From Luscinia megarhynchos (lineage: Eukaryota > Chordata > Aves > Passeriformes > Turdidae), in contig CM067568.1 of assembly GCA_034336665.1 (NCBI GenBank), forward strand, positions 15,471,983 to 15,535,982: 64,000 nt of DNA, in the 5' to 3' direction. Below, piece by piece: positions 36,101 to 48,580 of this stretch (positions are counted from its first letter, which is position 1; each line of letters begins with the position of its first letter). The translations under genes and the position numbers were made by a program. The notes beneath the pieces were generated by a model. That model searched no databases. It was not told the DNA's origin and saw only the letters and a list, made by a program, of their open reading frames with translations.

Positions 36101-39100
36101 GAAATCAGAAATTTTGCAGGTTCAAGACTCCCAAATGGTATTAAAAGGGGTCTTTGCATCAGTTATAAAGATCTCTAATCACAACTGAGATATGAAAACA
36201 TTAATTTCTCAGAGGTCAAAAGGACAGAGAGAAGCTGCCTTTAGAATAAAGGGTTGAAAAGAGCAATACACAGTTCCAATACAAAAAATCTCACTAGCTC
36301 CAGACAGTCAAAATCCATTTACAAATTATATTTGAAGCTCAGCCCCCTAACATGCACACCATTTGAATTTCAGCTTTGTCTCTCTCTCCCCTTAACCAGG
36401 AATTATCAGAACAAAAAAAAAGAAAACAACTCAGCTGAGAGCAATGCAAGGCTAAGAGATCTATCAAAACAAAGCACTCCAAAGGTGTGATAAAGGCTGG
36501 GGAGAGAAAAACAAGCAGTGTAATTTAGATTTGAGTTCTCCTGTGAAGCTACTCACTGCCCAGAAGGCCACAAGAGAATTAACACTTTCCTCCCCAGTAT
36601 GACAGGGACATGGCAAAGCCACCACAAGCTCTGGGAGCAAGCACACCCCCCTCACAAAAGGGCAGAGGCTGCCTGCAGTGACCATAAGAAGGCACAGCAC
36701 GCAGGAGAGTGGCACCAGCCCCAGGTCATGCCATGAAAGCACATCAATGTCCACATGGGCTCAACTCCCAGCAGCAATGGTGAGCCAAAGGTCCTCTGGA
36801 AAGAAGAGGATCAGCACCTCCTGATCCCACCTCTTGCTCAGCTTGCTCCTGCTCCTGAACCTCTTCTTCCTCCTGGCACAGCCTCTCTTCCTCTCTGACA
36901 GCCATATTCTCCTCTGGGCTTTCCTGATCCAGCTGGATCTGCTCCAGTTTGACTTCAGCTTCTCTCACACCACTGTCCTCTTCTTCGTAGGACTGTCTTG
37001 GAGACCTGGAGATGGGGGAGGGATCAAAGAAGAACACCACAGTTATGAGCCTACAGACACCATGAGGTACCTCAGACCCCTAGAAATCCAATTTTATCAC
37101 TTCCCAAGCCTACACCGTGCTGGGTATTCCACACAGGGCTCACAGCCTGCTCCAGGCACCCAGATGTAACAGCAGTCACATCTCACTCCCTCACTTCAAG
37201 TGTCCAGGACTCAGCTCAGCTAAGAGCTGTGGCAGAGCTGATGGCACCTGCACATTACCAGCATCATGATGGGCAAGACCCACAGGAAAGCAGAGAAGAG
37301 CCCTCTGCTCAAACCCCGTGGCAGAGAGGACACTGCTACCATGATATGGTGCTGGCTCAATTCCCTGCCTGGCTACAGTTAAAGTCTCTGCTAACATCCT
37401 GCAGTCAAACACAAATCTGGCTCCCAGCATTAATTCAATGTGGGGCACCAAACACAGCCCTTCTCTGCCTAAACTCATCCTCCATGTTAACAGAGTCTCT
37501 TGCTGGAGCAGAATCAGCCAACAACACATGAACATGCTTCTCAAGCTGAAATTAAACTCTAGGGCAAGGCTGCAGAGCCACTCCCCTGGAACTATTTCAC
37601 AGGCAAAGCACAGTGCTTCACAAGCAATGCTGTATTGACACCTGATTCTAAGCCTCAGTTTTGCTCACTGGAAAAAATGACACCTCTACTCACATCACTC
37701 ATCTCACATCCCAGCAAAACAAAGGAGTTCCAAAGCAGATGGGGTCACCCCTTGGCTGAGGGGTTTAAAAAACCACAGTGGGATTGGTACAAGAGAATGG
37801 CTCCAGGTCTCTGAGGCTGCAAGAGACCCAGGAGTATGTTTATGCAATCAGCTTTGCAAAAGCAGAGCAGCCCATGCCTGTGGGCACAGGGACACTGGCA
37901 GTACAGAACCCCAGAACTCTCCCTGGCTCACAGCCACACACCAAGCTGTTATTGCCATCTTACTTTCCCCAGCCAAAAGAGCCTTCTCCTCCCACCCAGT
38001 TCTTAGAAAATTGCCTGGCTTGAGAGAGCAGGGCTAGAGAGCTGGCTAGCAGGCAGCTGCCAAAAGGCAGGGCTGACTCACTGCTCCTCCCTCAACAGGC
38101 AGCACCAAAACACAAAAACAAACTCCAACAAGACCTTTCCACCCACCTCTGTGCTGCTGGGAAGGCAGCTCACAGGTCAGCTACCAGCCAGCCCTCCACA
38201 CTGACCACATGGGGAAAAAAGATGATGAATATGCTTGCTCACTTGACTTGTTTCTCACCGTCCTCTCACCAAGAGCAAACAGGCTCTGAAGGCCCAGGAA
38301 GCTTGCAGCTCTCCACCAGCATGCCAGCAATGTCTCCTGCTCAAATTAAAAATTGAGGCCAGCAAACACAGTGCATCCTGTAGGATGCCCTGCACACTAC
38401 AGCAATGTTATGTGGGAAGCAGCAAGGCTGGTACAGCTTCACCTTCCTGCACACAGCTGATAGCATGGCTCTCCTACCTCAAAGAGGGGAGCCAGGACCA
38501 AAAAGAAAATGTGCTTTAGCACTAAGGCCCTCAGAGGATGCAGGAACCTGGTTTAGCTCCATCCAACAGAAAGCAGCTGTCTCCATCCACTCTTTCACAG
38601 CCACTACTTAAAACCCAGGATTTGCTTCATCTTCCAGGAGCAAAGGGAGTTGGGGAATCCTGGCTGCAGCACTGCCCGTCCCAGCACAGAGCATCAGAGG
38701 CAGACAACCTACCTGTGCTCATAGCACACCCCAAGCTCGTCCTTTGGATGAGGGACAAAGCTGCTGAAAGGAGCACAGCCCCTGCTATGAAGCAGAGCCC
38801 TTTGCAAAAAGCCTGCTCCCAGAGGCTGCCTCCCTTCAGCTGCCTCCCAACCAGCCCTTAGCCAAACAAGCTACAGCTCCTGCTTTTAAAGTACCACCTC
38901 TCACTGATGGGCAGCACCTGCCATGAACACCCCTGCTCAGCACCCTCCCCTTCCCTCACAAGCTACAAGATAAACACAAGCATCCCATAAAAACCCAGTG
39001 AGAAATACCTGGGGAGGATAATGTTAATTCTAATTAATTCTCTTTTGAAGGCCATGCAGGGACTAGCAGTAGCCTTTATTTCCAGAAAAGCTCATTGCAA

Positions 39101-42100
39101 GGGGGGGCTGAAAAAAAGGCAGCAAACCAAAAAGCAGATGATTTCTAGTTGCTCCCACAGATGTTATAATCACATAGTGCTGGGCCTTGGAGGTGCTTGA
39201 GAAGTGCTTGTGGGGTCAGGGCTGCAAAGGTACAGCTTGCAGCATGGTTTGGCCACAACATTTGGAGAAAAGTAACAAAACTTTGCGTTCTTTTTATTTA
39301 TTCAGCAGTAAATATTAATCTTAAGCATTTTTTCAGTCACAGAGTAGTTTGGGTTGGAAAGGACCTTCAAAGGTCATCTAGTCCAATCCCTCTGAAATAA
39401 GCAGAAATCTTTTCAATCAGATCAGGTTTCTCAGAGCCCTGTCCAACCTGACCTTGAATGTTTCTAGGGAAGGGGCATCTACCACCTCTCTGTGCAAAGA
39501 ATTCTTCAGGGTAAAGAAGAGGCTATGCCAAAAATTCCCTGCAAAATCAAGCTGCCAAGTGCAGGTAGATGGTATCCAAGGGAAGTGGTTAAGGCAGGAG
39601 TTTGGTTTGTTTCTGTAGGGGAGGAGTGATGGGAGATGGGGACTAAACAGCTGGCACACAAGCATCTCCCAGGGCCCTTTGCTTCCTTTTTCCTTCCTGC
39701 TCCAAGAGGAGTCAGGCACAAGGTGGGCTGGGGCCATAACACCCACTATGCTGACATGAGCCAGGAAGCAGCAATAACTTACAACAGCTTTTTAGGCTGG
39801 CCTGGATTATGTCAGAGACCATTTCAGCCCCTGCAGCAGCTCAGGTGGCTTAAATCTGCTGTTGTCACTCCTCCAAAGCCAGGCGTCCTGGCAGGCTGCC
39901 CTTGCTTGGAGCACAGAGCTCACTCCAAACATCCCCAAGGCTTGGGGCCACCCCTGGGCCATCCCTCCCTGCTAGCCCAAATGGCAGGGAGGGAACATCT
40001 GGCCCAGTGGAGTGGGGCCAGCTCTGTCCTGCTGATGCTCTGGCCTCGTTCTTACCCTGTGCCAGGCTTGACCTGGGTTTGGTCACCTCTCCTCAGGCAG
40101 AGTCCTTTTGCTGGGGACATGGGAACCCCTCCCCTGGGTTCCCCTGTGTCCTACCCACCTCTGCCTGCGCTGCTCCAGCTTCTGGGACCAGTCACTGAAC
40201 CCCTCATCTTCCTCCAGCTCCGAAGTCCCAGATGGCTTGAAGTCATAGCTGGAACACAGCAAGAAGGAAAATTAGCATTGAGGGGCAGGCAAAAAGGCCT
40301 AAACCTGGCCTGAAAGAGCCACAGCCTGACACAGTTATTATCTACATCAGGCTGCTATTATCAGATTATGTATCTCTCCTTCCAGTTATCCCATTTATTC
40401 TTCTTTGGGTGAGCTGCACTGTTGAAGATAGCCATGGCAAAATCACTCCAGCATTTGTGGCCCGTGCCACAAAGGTGTGCTCCAGCTAACAGAAAAGCTC
40501 CCAGAGAGGAAGGGAGACTGGCTGAATGCTGTTAGAAATCTGGCCTCTTCCCTGTGTCACTCTGCAAACAGCGCCCCAGGAGAAGCACAAAGCCACGACA
40601 GCCCCATCATCACCACTTTAGCTGATGTCCATCCTCTGGCTCCCAAGAACACTCCTGTCTTTCCTGCTCACGCTCTCCTGACTATTTCTGGTTTTCTTTA
40701 GTGGGGGTAAGGGAGAACAGGAGGTTCACTCTGCCCCTTTGGAGCAAGGAAATGCAGGCGTGGGTTTGAACTAAGGGGAGTGACATGGATTGGACAAGTC
40801 CCTAGCGTGGGAAGAGCCACAGGAAGGAGGGGGCAGGATTTACACAAGAGAGAAAGCAGCTTTTCAGAAGATTAATAGCCAGGGCTGACCCTGGCTGCAT
40901 GAGCAAGCCCAGGTGGCTGTCAGCAGCTGTAAACAAAACCAGGGAATGGCCAGAGAAGAAGAAACATCCTCATGGCTGAGCCTGGCCCAGCAAGCTCTGA
41001 CATCATGGAGCAGGGATCAAAGCCCTTCATTTTAGGAGTTGTTCTTGTCATTGCCCTCCTAAGCACTCAATTAAATTTGGGCAATGCCAATGGTCCTGCA
41101 GACTGTGGCTGTGCCCATGCCAACAGGACTGGAGCCTGCAAGCCCCTGGGTTACTGGGGCTGCTGCATGCTGCTCTGGCCTGAAGCTGTCACAGCAAAGC
41201 ACAGAGCAGAGAGCTCATCTGCTGTTTTAAAGACCTTTTCAAATTATTTCCTAGCCCCCACGTGAAGGGGGGTTTGGAAAAGCTAATGAGTGTTATTATT
41301 TTCCAGAGCTTCTGTTTGCTTTTAGAGCAGACTGCAGTGGTTTTGTCTGCAGAATATCACCATGGGTATTTTCCACAGAAGACTGTGAAGGTGTTTTGCA
41401 ATGCTTTCATATTAAAAAAAAAAAAAAAAGAAGTCCTGAATAATTTTGGAAGTATCTCAAAAAAAAAAATCTTTTAATGGAAAAAGAGTAGGTTTTCATA
41501 TATTACTTTTGCTATTTTTCCAGCAAAATGAAGATGTTGCCTCTCTGTGACTATAACTCCAAATCCTGTCACCACTTTTCCATTGTGTTCAATAGATTTA
41601 GAAATAAATTGAACGCATAAATAGGGGTAAGACTGAGGACTTTGAGACAAGAATTTGGCATTCAGAGTGCAGACTAGTTTTTGTGCAAGCCCCAGTGCTG
41701 CACAGCATCTGAGCTGCTGAACCATGGATGTGGGGAGGCTGCAGTAGGATGTGGTGTGGCATGCTGGGGATGTCATCCTATCCCTTCTCCAGGTGTTTCC
41801 TCTTTGACAGCAGATAGCTCAGCATCTCCATAAATGCCTCCTGAGCTATTTCCATTTAGGACTTTGGCCCATGAAAGCACAAAGTTAATTTTAACCCTTG
41901 GAGCTGTGAACTGCACCAGCTCAGGTGCTTCCCAGTGCTAGGGCAGCATCCTCTGAGGGAGGAATGGGAAGCCCAGCCATGATAGGTGATTGCTTGCACT
42001 GGTTGTGCATCACATCCTCAGGCACGTCTGTCTTTGCACGTATCAGGAAACTCCATTACTTTTGATGCAGGATGACTCTCAAGTTGAAATTAACCAAGTA

Positions 42101-45100
42101 CTGAAATCACTGGCAATGGGGACTCCCTGTCAGAGCCCAGCCTGCCCCAAGCTGTCCCAGTGTAAACTCTCAGGGCAGCAAAACCCCCACCCTCCACCCA
42201 AGAAAACAAGAAAGCACACTATTTGCTAGCGTGCACTAAGCCCCCAGCCCAAACCTTAGAGAGCTTCCCCATCTTCCCCAAACCACCCCAAACAACAGGG
42301 ACACACACTCAGTGACTGCAGGAGGGGTTTGCTGCAAGGAAAGAGCTGTTGCTGAAGGATTTATCCACGGGTATTCCTTACTGGTTTTCCTGAGCCAGAG
42401 CTGCACTCTCTGAGCAGGAGACAGTGCCATTCAAGCCCTCCTCTGCCTGGGACCGCAGCTGCTTCTCGCGCTCCCGCCGCCGCCGCTCTCTCGCCGCCTC
42501 CTCCTCATCTTCCACGCTCCACTGTGCTGTCAGCCTGCCAAGCCAGAGGGAAAACCCATCTTCAGTGCCATCAGGCAGTCCTGTGAAACCTGCTAACAAC
42601 CCTCTGAGGTGTCTGGGCTCCCCCCAGCAAGCAGGAGCCTTCTGCAGAGGAGTGCCCCCACCAGGAGTGGGAATGCTCCAAGTGGCATCCTCACCTCATC
42701 AGCACAGCTCTGCAGTGGGACTGACTGATGGGCAAGGGTAAGTGGGACACAGGCGCTGGGAAAAGGGGGCAGGAGAGCCTGCAAGTCTCCAGAAGGGAGA
42801 TGTGGTACACATCCTCTTCCTACCAGACCAGACACCTGTCTGTGGGCTGAAGCCCATTGGAAAGCACCTGCAAAAACAGCTTTGCACCCCCGGAAGGGTT
42901 TGTAAATGGTTCTGCAATGCTGCAGATGTCTGAAAGGCTTGTGAAGGATCTTGAAGTGCTGCAAGATATCCAACATCTTCACCTCGAGGCAAGATCTGTG
43001 CTCTGGGCATAAGTTTCCTTAGGCAGCTGAGCTGCTTCTGCCTGACCAGGAGCCAAGGAAACAGTGGTGGAGGGCAGCACCTATGTCCTGCTCTGCCCTG
43101 CCTGGATTCCTGCCACTCCTGCAGAGAAGAAAACCCTGCCCCGGCTTCTCCCAGACATCTCAACTGCTGGATAATAATGCCTCTGACAGCAGAACAGCCT
43201 CTTGCATCCCCAAGGAACTGATAAGAGGGTGCCACATTCCTCCTCTGGCGATAACTCCAGTCCAGTCGCTCCCCACTGGGATGGGCTCCTGCTGCACTGG
43301 CAGCACCAGCTGAGATTCAGGCAGAAAAGAAAGTGGCCAGCACTCACCCAAAGGGCCTGTGATGGCAGCTGGAGCTGTGCAGGTCTGATTTGTGGTACCC
43401 AGGGCTGATGGTGGGGCAGATGCCTTCTCACCCCTCTCACCCCTGGTCCAAACTGACACAAAGGCTGCCTCCCCTGGCATTTTCAAGCCTATTTACAGAA
43501 ATGTCTTTCAGGAAGGCACACACATCTCCCATCAGCAGCAGGACCCAGCCCAACCTGCACTTCCCCACCCAGGCACACTCTTGAGGACTCGGGTCCTCTT
43601 AGATGGACCTACTCAATGGGAGATACAGTGCAACATTATCCAGATTGGAACAAAGAGCCTGTGGAACGGAAAATGGGGGAAAAACCCAAACAGAAATGCC
43701 TTAGCTGAGACTTGTTTCAGCCCAGTTTGAGCTAATGAGGGGCAGGTTTCAGCTGGCCCCAGGAGTGCCACTCTGCCAGCCTGCCCGGCTTTGCCCTCAG
43801 TCTGGACTATGAAGCACGTGAGAGAACCTCACTTCACCACGGGTCTCACCAAAAGCTGGTTTCTTTTGGGATTCAGGACAGGTAACCACCTCTCCCAGCA
43901 ATGGGGTGGGGGGGGAAAGCCCATTGGAGTTAACTGATGAAAAATGTAGTCTTTCTAATTACACTGTGAACCTTGTTAGCCTTTCCTGGGAAGCCTCACT
44001 CAGAGCCTATTTCACTGCAGTGCCAGCAGGACTGTTGAGCTTAGCCCCAGCAGCATCCCTTTGCACAGTGGTCCCACCACCACCACCCTATCAGGAAGTT
44101 GCCCTCCCAAACTCCACCTGCCCCAAGGCAAAGCCAGGGTGTGAGCCCAATGAATAAAGACTGCCCATGCCTGCTGGGCCCATGGAGGAGTGGGGAACAA
44201 AGCAGGATGAGGCCACTGCTGAGTAGTTACTGCCTGCCTTATTTTGGGTGGGGTCTTTCTGCAAACACCAAATTCAGCTCTTTCCCTTTTTACCCCCTCA
44301 TCGCCCCTTGCCACCTTGGTCTCCATGAGGAACAAAGCAGACCCAGACCAGAGCCTGGGCTCCCCTCCTCCCTTCCCTACTCATCCCACACTCCTATTTA
44401 TTATTTTTCCTCAGGTTCCCATAGAAACCCTTGTCTGTGGACCTGGCAGGAAGCCACCATGTTGTTGTTTTTTTTTTTTTAATATATAAATGAAGTCATT
44501 CATTAAACTGTGCCATGATCTCCCTCCCTTGTGCGACAGCTCCAGATAGTCTCCAATTCGGAAAGGCTCTTAACCCCCTCTCGCCTGTATCACCCCAGTT
44601 ACGAGAAGCAAAGTCCATGTTTATGCCAGAACGAGTTAGATTTCCATTAAAATCTTTCACTCCCTCCTCCAGCTCCTCGAGAAACTGCTGCAGAGGCAGT
44701 GCTCCACCAACACCCCCAGCTTGGCCAGGGTGCTCTAGGGAGCCTGGAGGGGGGGGTCCCTTCTGAACCACACGAGCTTTCCAGGCTGTGAGAGCAGCAC
44801 TGGTTGGCAGCCCTCTCCCTTTCCCAGTTGGATGTGACTAACTCTCTCCCCATGACCTCACCGGCTCGCTATTCTGTCCCTGCATCCTTCGAGCAGCCTA
44901 GGACAGAGCCGGGGGCGAGCGCTTTGGGGAGAAGGGGATTTTCTGCAAAAGCAGAGAAACAGCTTTCCCAGCTCCCTCTGCCACAGAGCCACCCAGCTTT
45001 TGTCACAGGGCAATTCCAGCTGCTGGGCTGGGATGTGTCTCAGACACTCTGAGCATCCTGGGGGGGCTGCAATGCTGGGAGCAGTGTGCCTCTGCTCAGC

Positions 45101-48100
45101 AATAAGGGCTGCAGAAAAAACCCCCAGCGATTCAAAAATACCAGCACCCTCCAGCAAACACCTAAACCGAGTTTATTTTCAGATTCTGAGCTCTCTGTCA
45201 TGCTCAAACAGGCTGGTAGGGGAGTGAGGTTTAATAAGTGATGCGTTGGGGTTCAGTAACCACACTGACAAGCAGAGGAAAAAGGAGGATTACTTTTGGA
45301 CTGACCTAGCAGCACAAATATTTGTCTTTAGTGAAAAACAAACAAAACAAAATGAAGCAAAAAATACAGGCAAATGAGAAACTAAGCCCTGCCAAAGTCC
45401 TTGTGTTTGGGTCAGCCACAGGGGTTTGTTGGACCCCAGACAAACTGTGCCATTTCAATTTGGACAAGCACAAGTGTGAGCAGGGGGTCAGCTGTTAAAT
45501 TGCCTTTCGAAGCAAAAAGGTGGAAAGATTTAATTTCCAAATGGTTCCATTTACTAAAAGGGGGCCATGGTCTCCCGGTTGCTCTAATTGTTCACAATCA
45601 CATTCAGCAACCCAACATGCTCAGCCCACAGTGGTATTTCACAACTGTCTTTCCCAATTCTAGAAATAATTACCCAGGGCTTCAGGATCAGGCTGATCCC
45701 ACGTATCTTCACCTCCAGCCAGCGTGTCCCAGGCCAGTCCCAGGCTGGGGAGGTTTGGGGAAGAAGCAGACTCATAGCTGCCACTGGGACCAAGAGTTCT
45801 CAACTTCATTTCACCCATCACAGGATGGGGAAATGGAAAGCAAGACTGGAAGATTGAGGAGTTGCAAGATGAGCTACAGCATGCTACACTCCTGTACTCA
45901 GCCTTCATAAAATCCCTCTATAGAGGGATTTTCATGCAATGTGGAGGGAAATTCACCCCCTTAAACAAACTTTAGCGTGACTGGAGAAGGGAGGAGAAAA
46001 GGTAGAGAAATCTCAGTGGCCCCAGCAGCCTAGAGCTGTGGCAAGATTTGCTCCAGCAAGAGCTCATCACAGGGCTGGGTCATTTCTCTCACACGGTCCC
46101 TACATCGCTGCCAACAGCTTTTGGAGCTTGGTTGAACCAAACACGCTTTGTGGAATGGGTTTCTCTCTTCCTGGGGACATCCTGCAGGTGCAAGGATGAG
46201 CTGAAAGCACCTTGGTTCAGCTGTGCCCACAGAGACACTGCCTGCCAAGCACTGGGGATGCTTGATTTCTGCTCTGACCGGGGCCAGCTGCCTGTTTCAC
46301 ATCCAGCTCCTGACCTCACCTCCCTCTGGACCCCCAGGCAAGGGAGGGGCTTTATTTCTGTTTGCACTGCAACACAGCCCCTCCTGCAGCACTGCATTCA
46401 GGCATCCTCACTCTGGCTGGCTGGGAAGGTCACACTTCCTTTGGGCAATTCCTCACCAGCACTTGAGGAGATTTTAATATTCAGGCAAGGGAAATTTCTG
46501 GCAGCACATGAGCTGTGTTTAAGGGAAACTCTGCAGACTCGAGGAGTCTTTCGCATGGTTGACGGCTCAAAGGAAGCTTTGCTGGCCCAAACCCAACCTT
46601 CAGCACTAAAGCTAATTCCAGAAAGGAAAATCAAATGCCTCCCAGAGGCTTTGGGCTTTGCAGACCTGCGCCAGAAAAACTCAGGAACCCTCTACCAACA
46701 CACTGGACATTCCTGTCTCCTGAGCTCACCAGGGTATCAGGCCAGCAGTGTGCTGGCTGTGGTTGCTGCCTCTGTTGCCTAGGTTGCCCCACAAAGCCAG
46801 GGTACAAGAGGGAAGAGGTTTTGGGATTTAGGAGGAGCCATGTGCAACTCCAGAAGATACATTGCCCCATCACCTGTGAAAAACTCAGAGTCTACCACAG
46901 CTGGAAATATCCCCTGGAAGCCATGGGGCTGCATGAGTTAGAGAAGAACTGGGAAGGGCAGCCCTGCCTCCCCCAGCAGCCATCCCATCTCTGCTCTGTT
47001 GAGGTTTGGGGAAAGGGAGATGTCAGAAACCAATGCAAGGCACCTTCCCCTTCCATGCAATCCACTGCAGCCTGCATTGCCCTGTCACAGTGCCAGATAC
47101 AACATCAGTGCAGAATATGGCCTAGGACCATCAACAAGTTCATCTGCTGCTGAGCAGAGCTGCCAGGCTTTATTTCATACTGCACTTATCACACATTCAT
47201 TTATAAAGGGCCCTGACTGCTGGCAGGAGATGTGCAGCTCACCCTGTCACACGAAAGGGAAGAGGACATCCTCCAAAGGCTACAACTCCCTCACCCACTT
47301 CTTGACCCTCTGCCAACAAATTAATCACTTTTTAGTGGCATATAATGGCTCTGTGTGACTGAGTCAAGTATGCTGAAATACACAGATAATGCCTCCACTC
47401 ATGTCATTCAGGACCACTGGTGTCAGGCCACCACAGAAGCCATGGGGTTCCATTCCTTAAGAGTAACGTGGCTGGACAGGATTACATCTGGGTCATCACC
47501 CCACTGAATAAGGAAGGGGGTGTGGGTAATGCTGCAATACAGGGAGACTGGGAAAAGAAATAAAATGAAGAATTATTATGTCACAGCCTGAAGTTTATTT
47601 CAGCCTCGCCTCGGGAGAGTTATTCCAGCTCTGAAACAGCAGTGTGTCAGTCAAAGGCAGCCAGAGATACTCCACAAGCCTTTCCCTCCCATACATTCAT
47701 GTAATTCCTCAGCTGCAGTGCTCCGTTCAGAGTCCAGGCTGCAGAGTTTCAACAAGAAGGGGGGCAGGGGGAGAGGAAAAAATGCATCTCTGTGCTTCAC
47801 CCTCAGCCTTTTTCTCATACCAAGCTTCCCCACCCCACACGTAGCTGTGCAGCCTCAGCCACGTCTCCCCACTTCTATACATCACAGGTCACCTCCAGGA
47901 TGTGAAGAGCAGGACAGAGCTGCTTCACACCCAGGAGTGGCCACAGAGCCCATCCCCACCTCTGCTAGAGCTGGGGGTGTGGAAAGGCAGCACGTACGGG
48001 CTGCTAAGGACACACCAAGGCATCCAAACAGAATATGATACATCCCAAACTTTCTTCAAGCAGAAACAGAAGGAAAACCACACTCAGCATCGCAGAGATC

Positions 48101-48536
48101 TATGTTTTAAAAATACAAGCAACTCTTCTTTTTTTAAACAGATCTTGGATTGCCTCCGCACAAGCACATCCCATTTCTGCCCCGAGAAGGATGTGCAGAT
48201 ATGCAGCACATGTGCCACGTATAAAACTCTGCCTGGTTTAGCCTTCATGAAACCCCCTGCAAAGCTTGACCTGTCACTGTGGCATGGCAGGCAGGGAAAG
48301 CCCCAAGATGGTAATTTACTGCTGCCACAAGCAAAACAAGCCACACTTGAGAAAGCTGGTGGCAAATGGCAGGAGGAGGGATGAAAGCAGGGCTGGTCCC
48401 TCATCATGAGCTTCATCTGTCCCCTCCTGGCACTCACAGGACTGTGCTCCAAGAAGGTACATGGAATGCTCCACGCTTCCAGGTGATGCACAACCACTCA
48501 CAGAGCCATGAGGCAACCAGTGGGAACAACTGTTTC

Positions 48537-48580
<44 letters not shown>

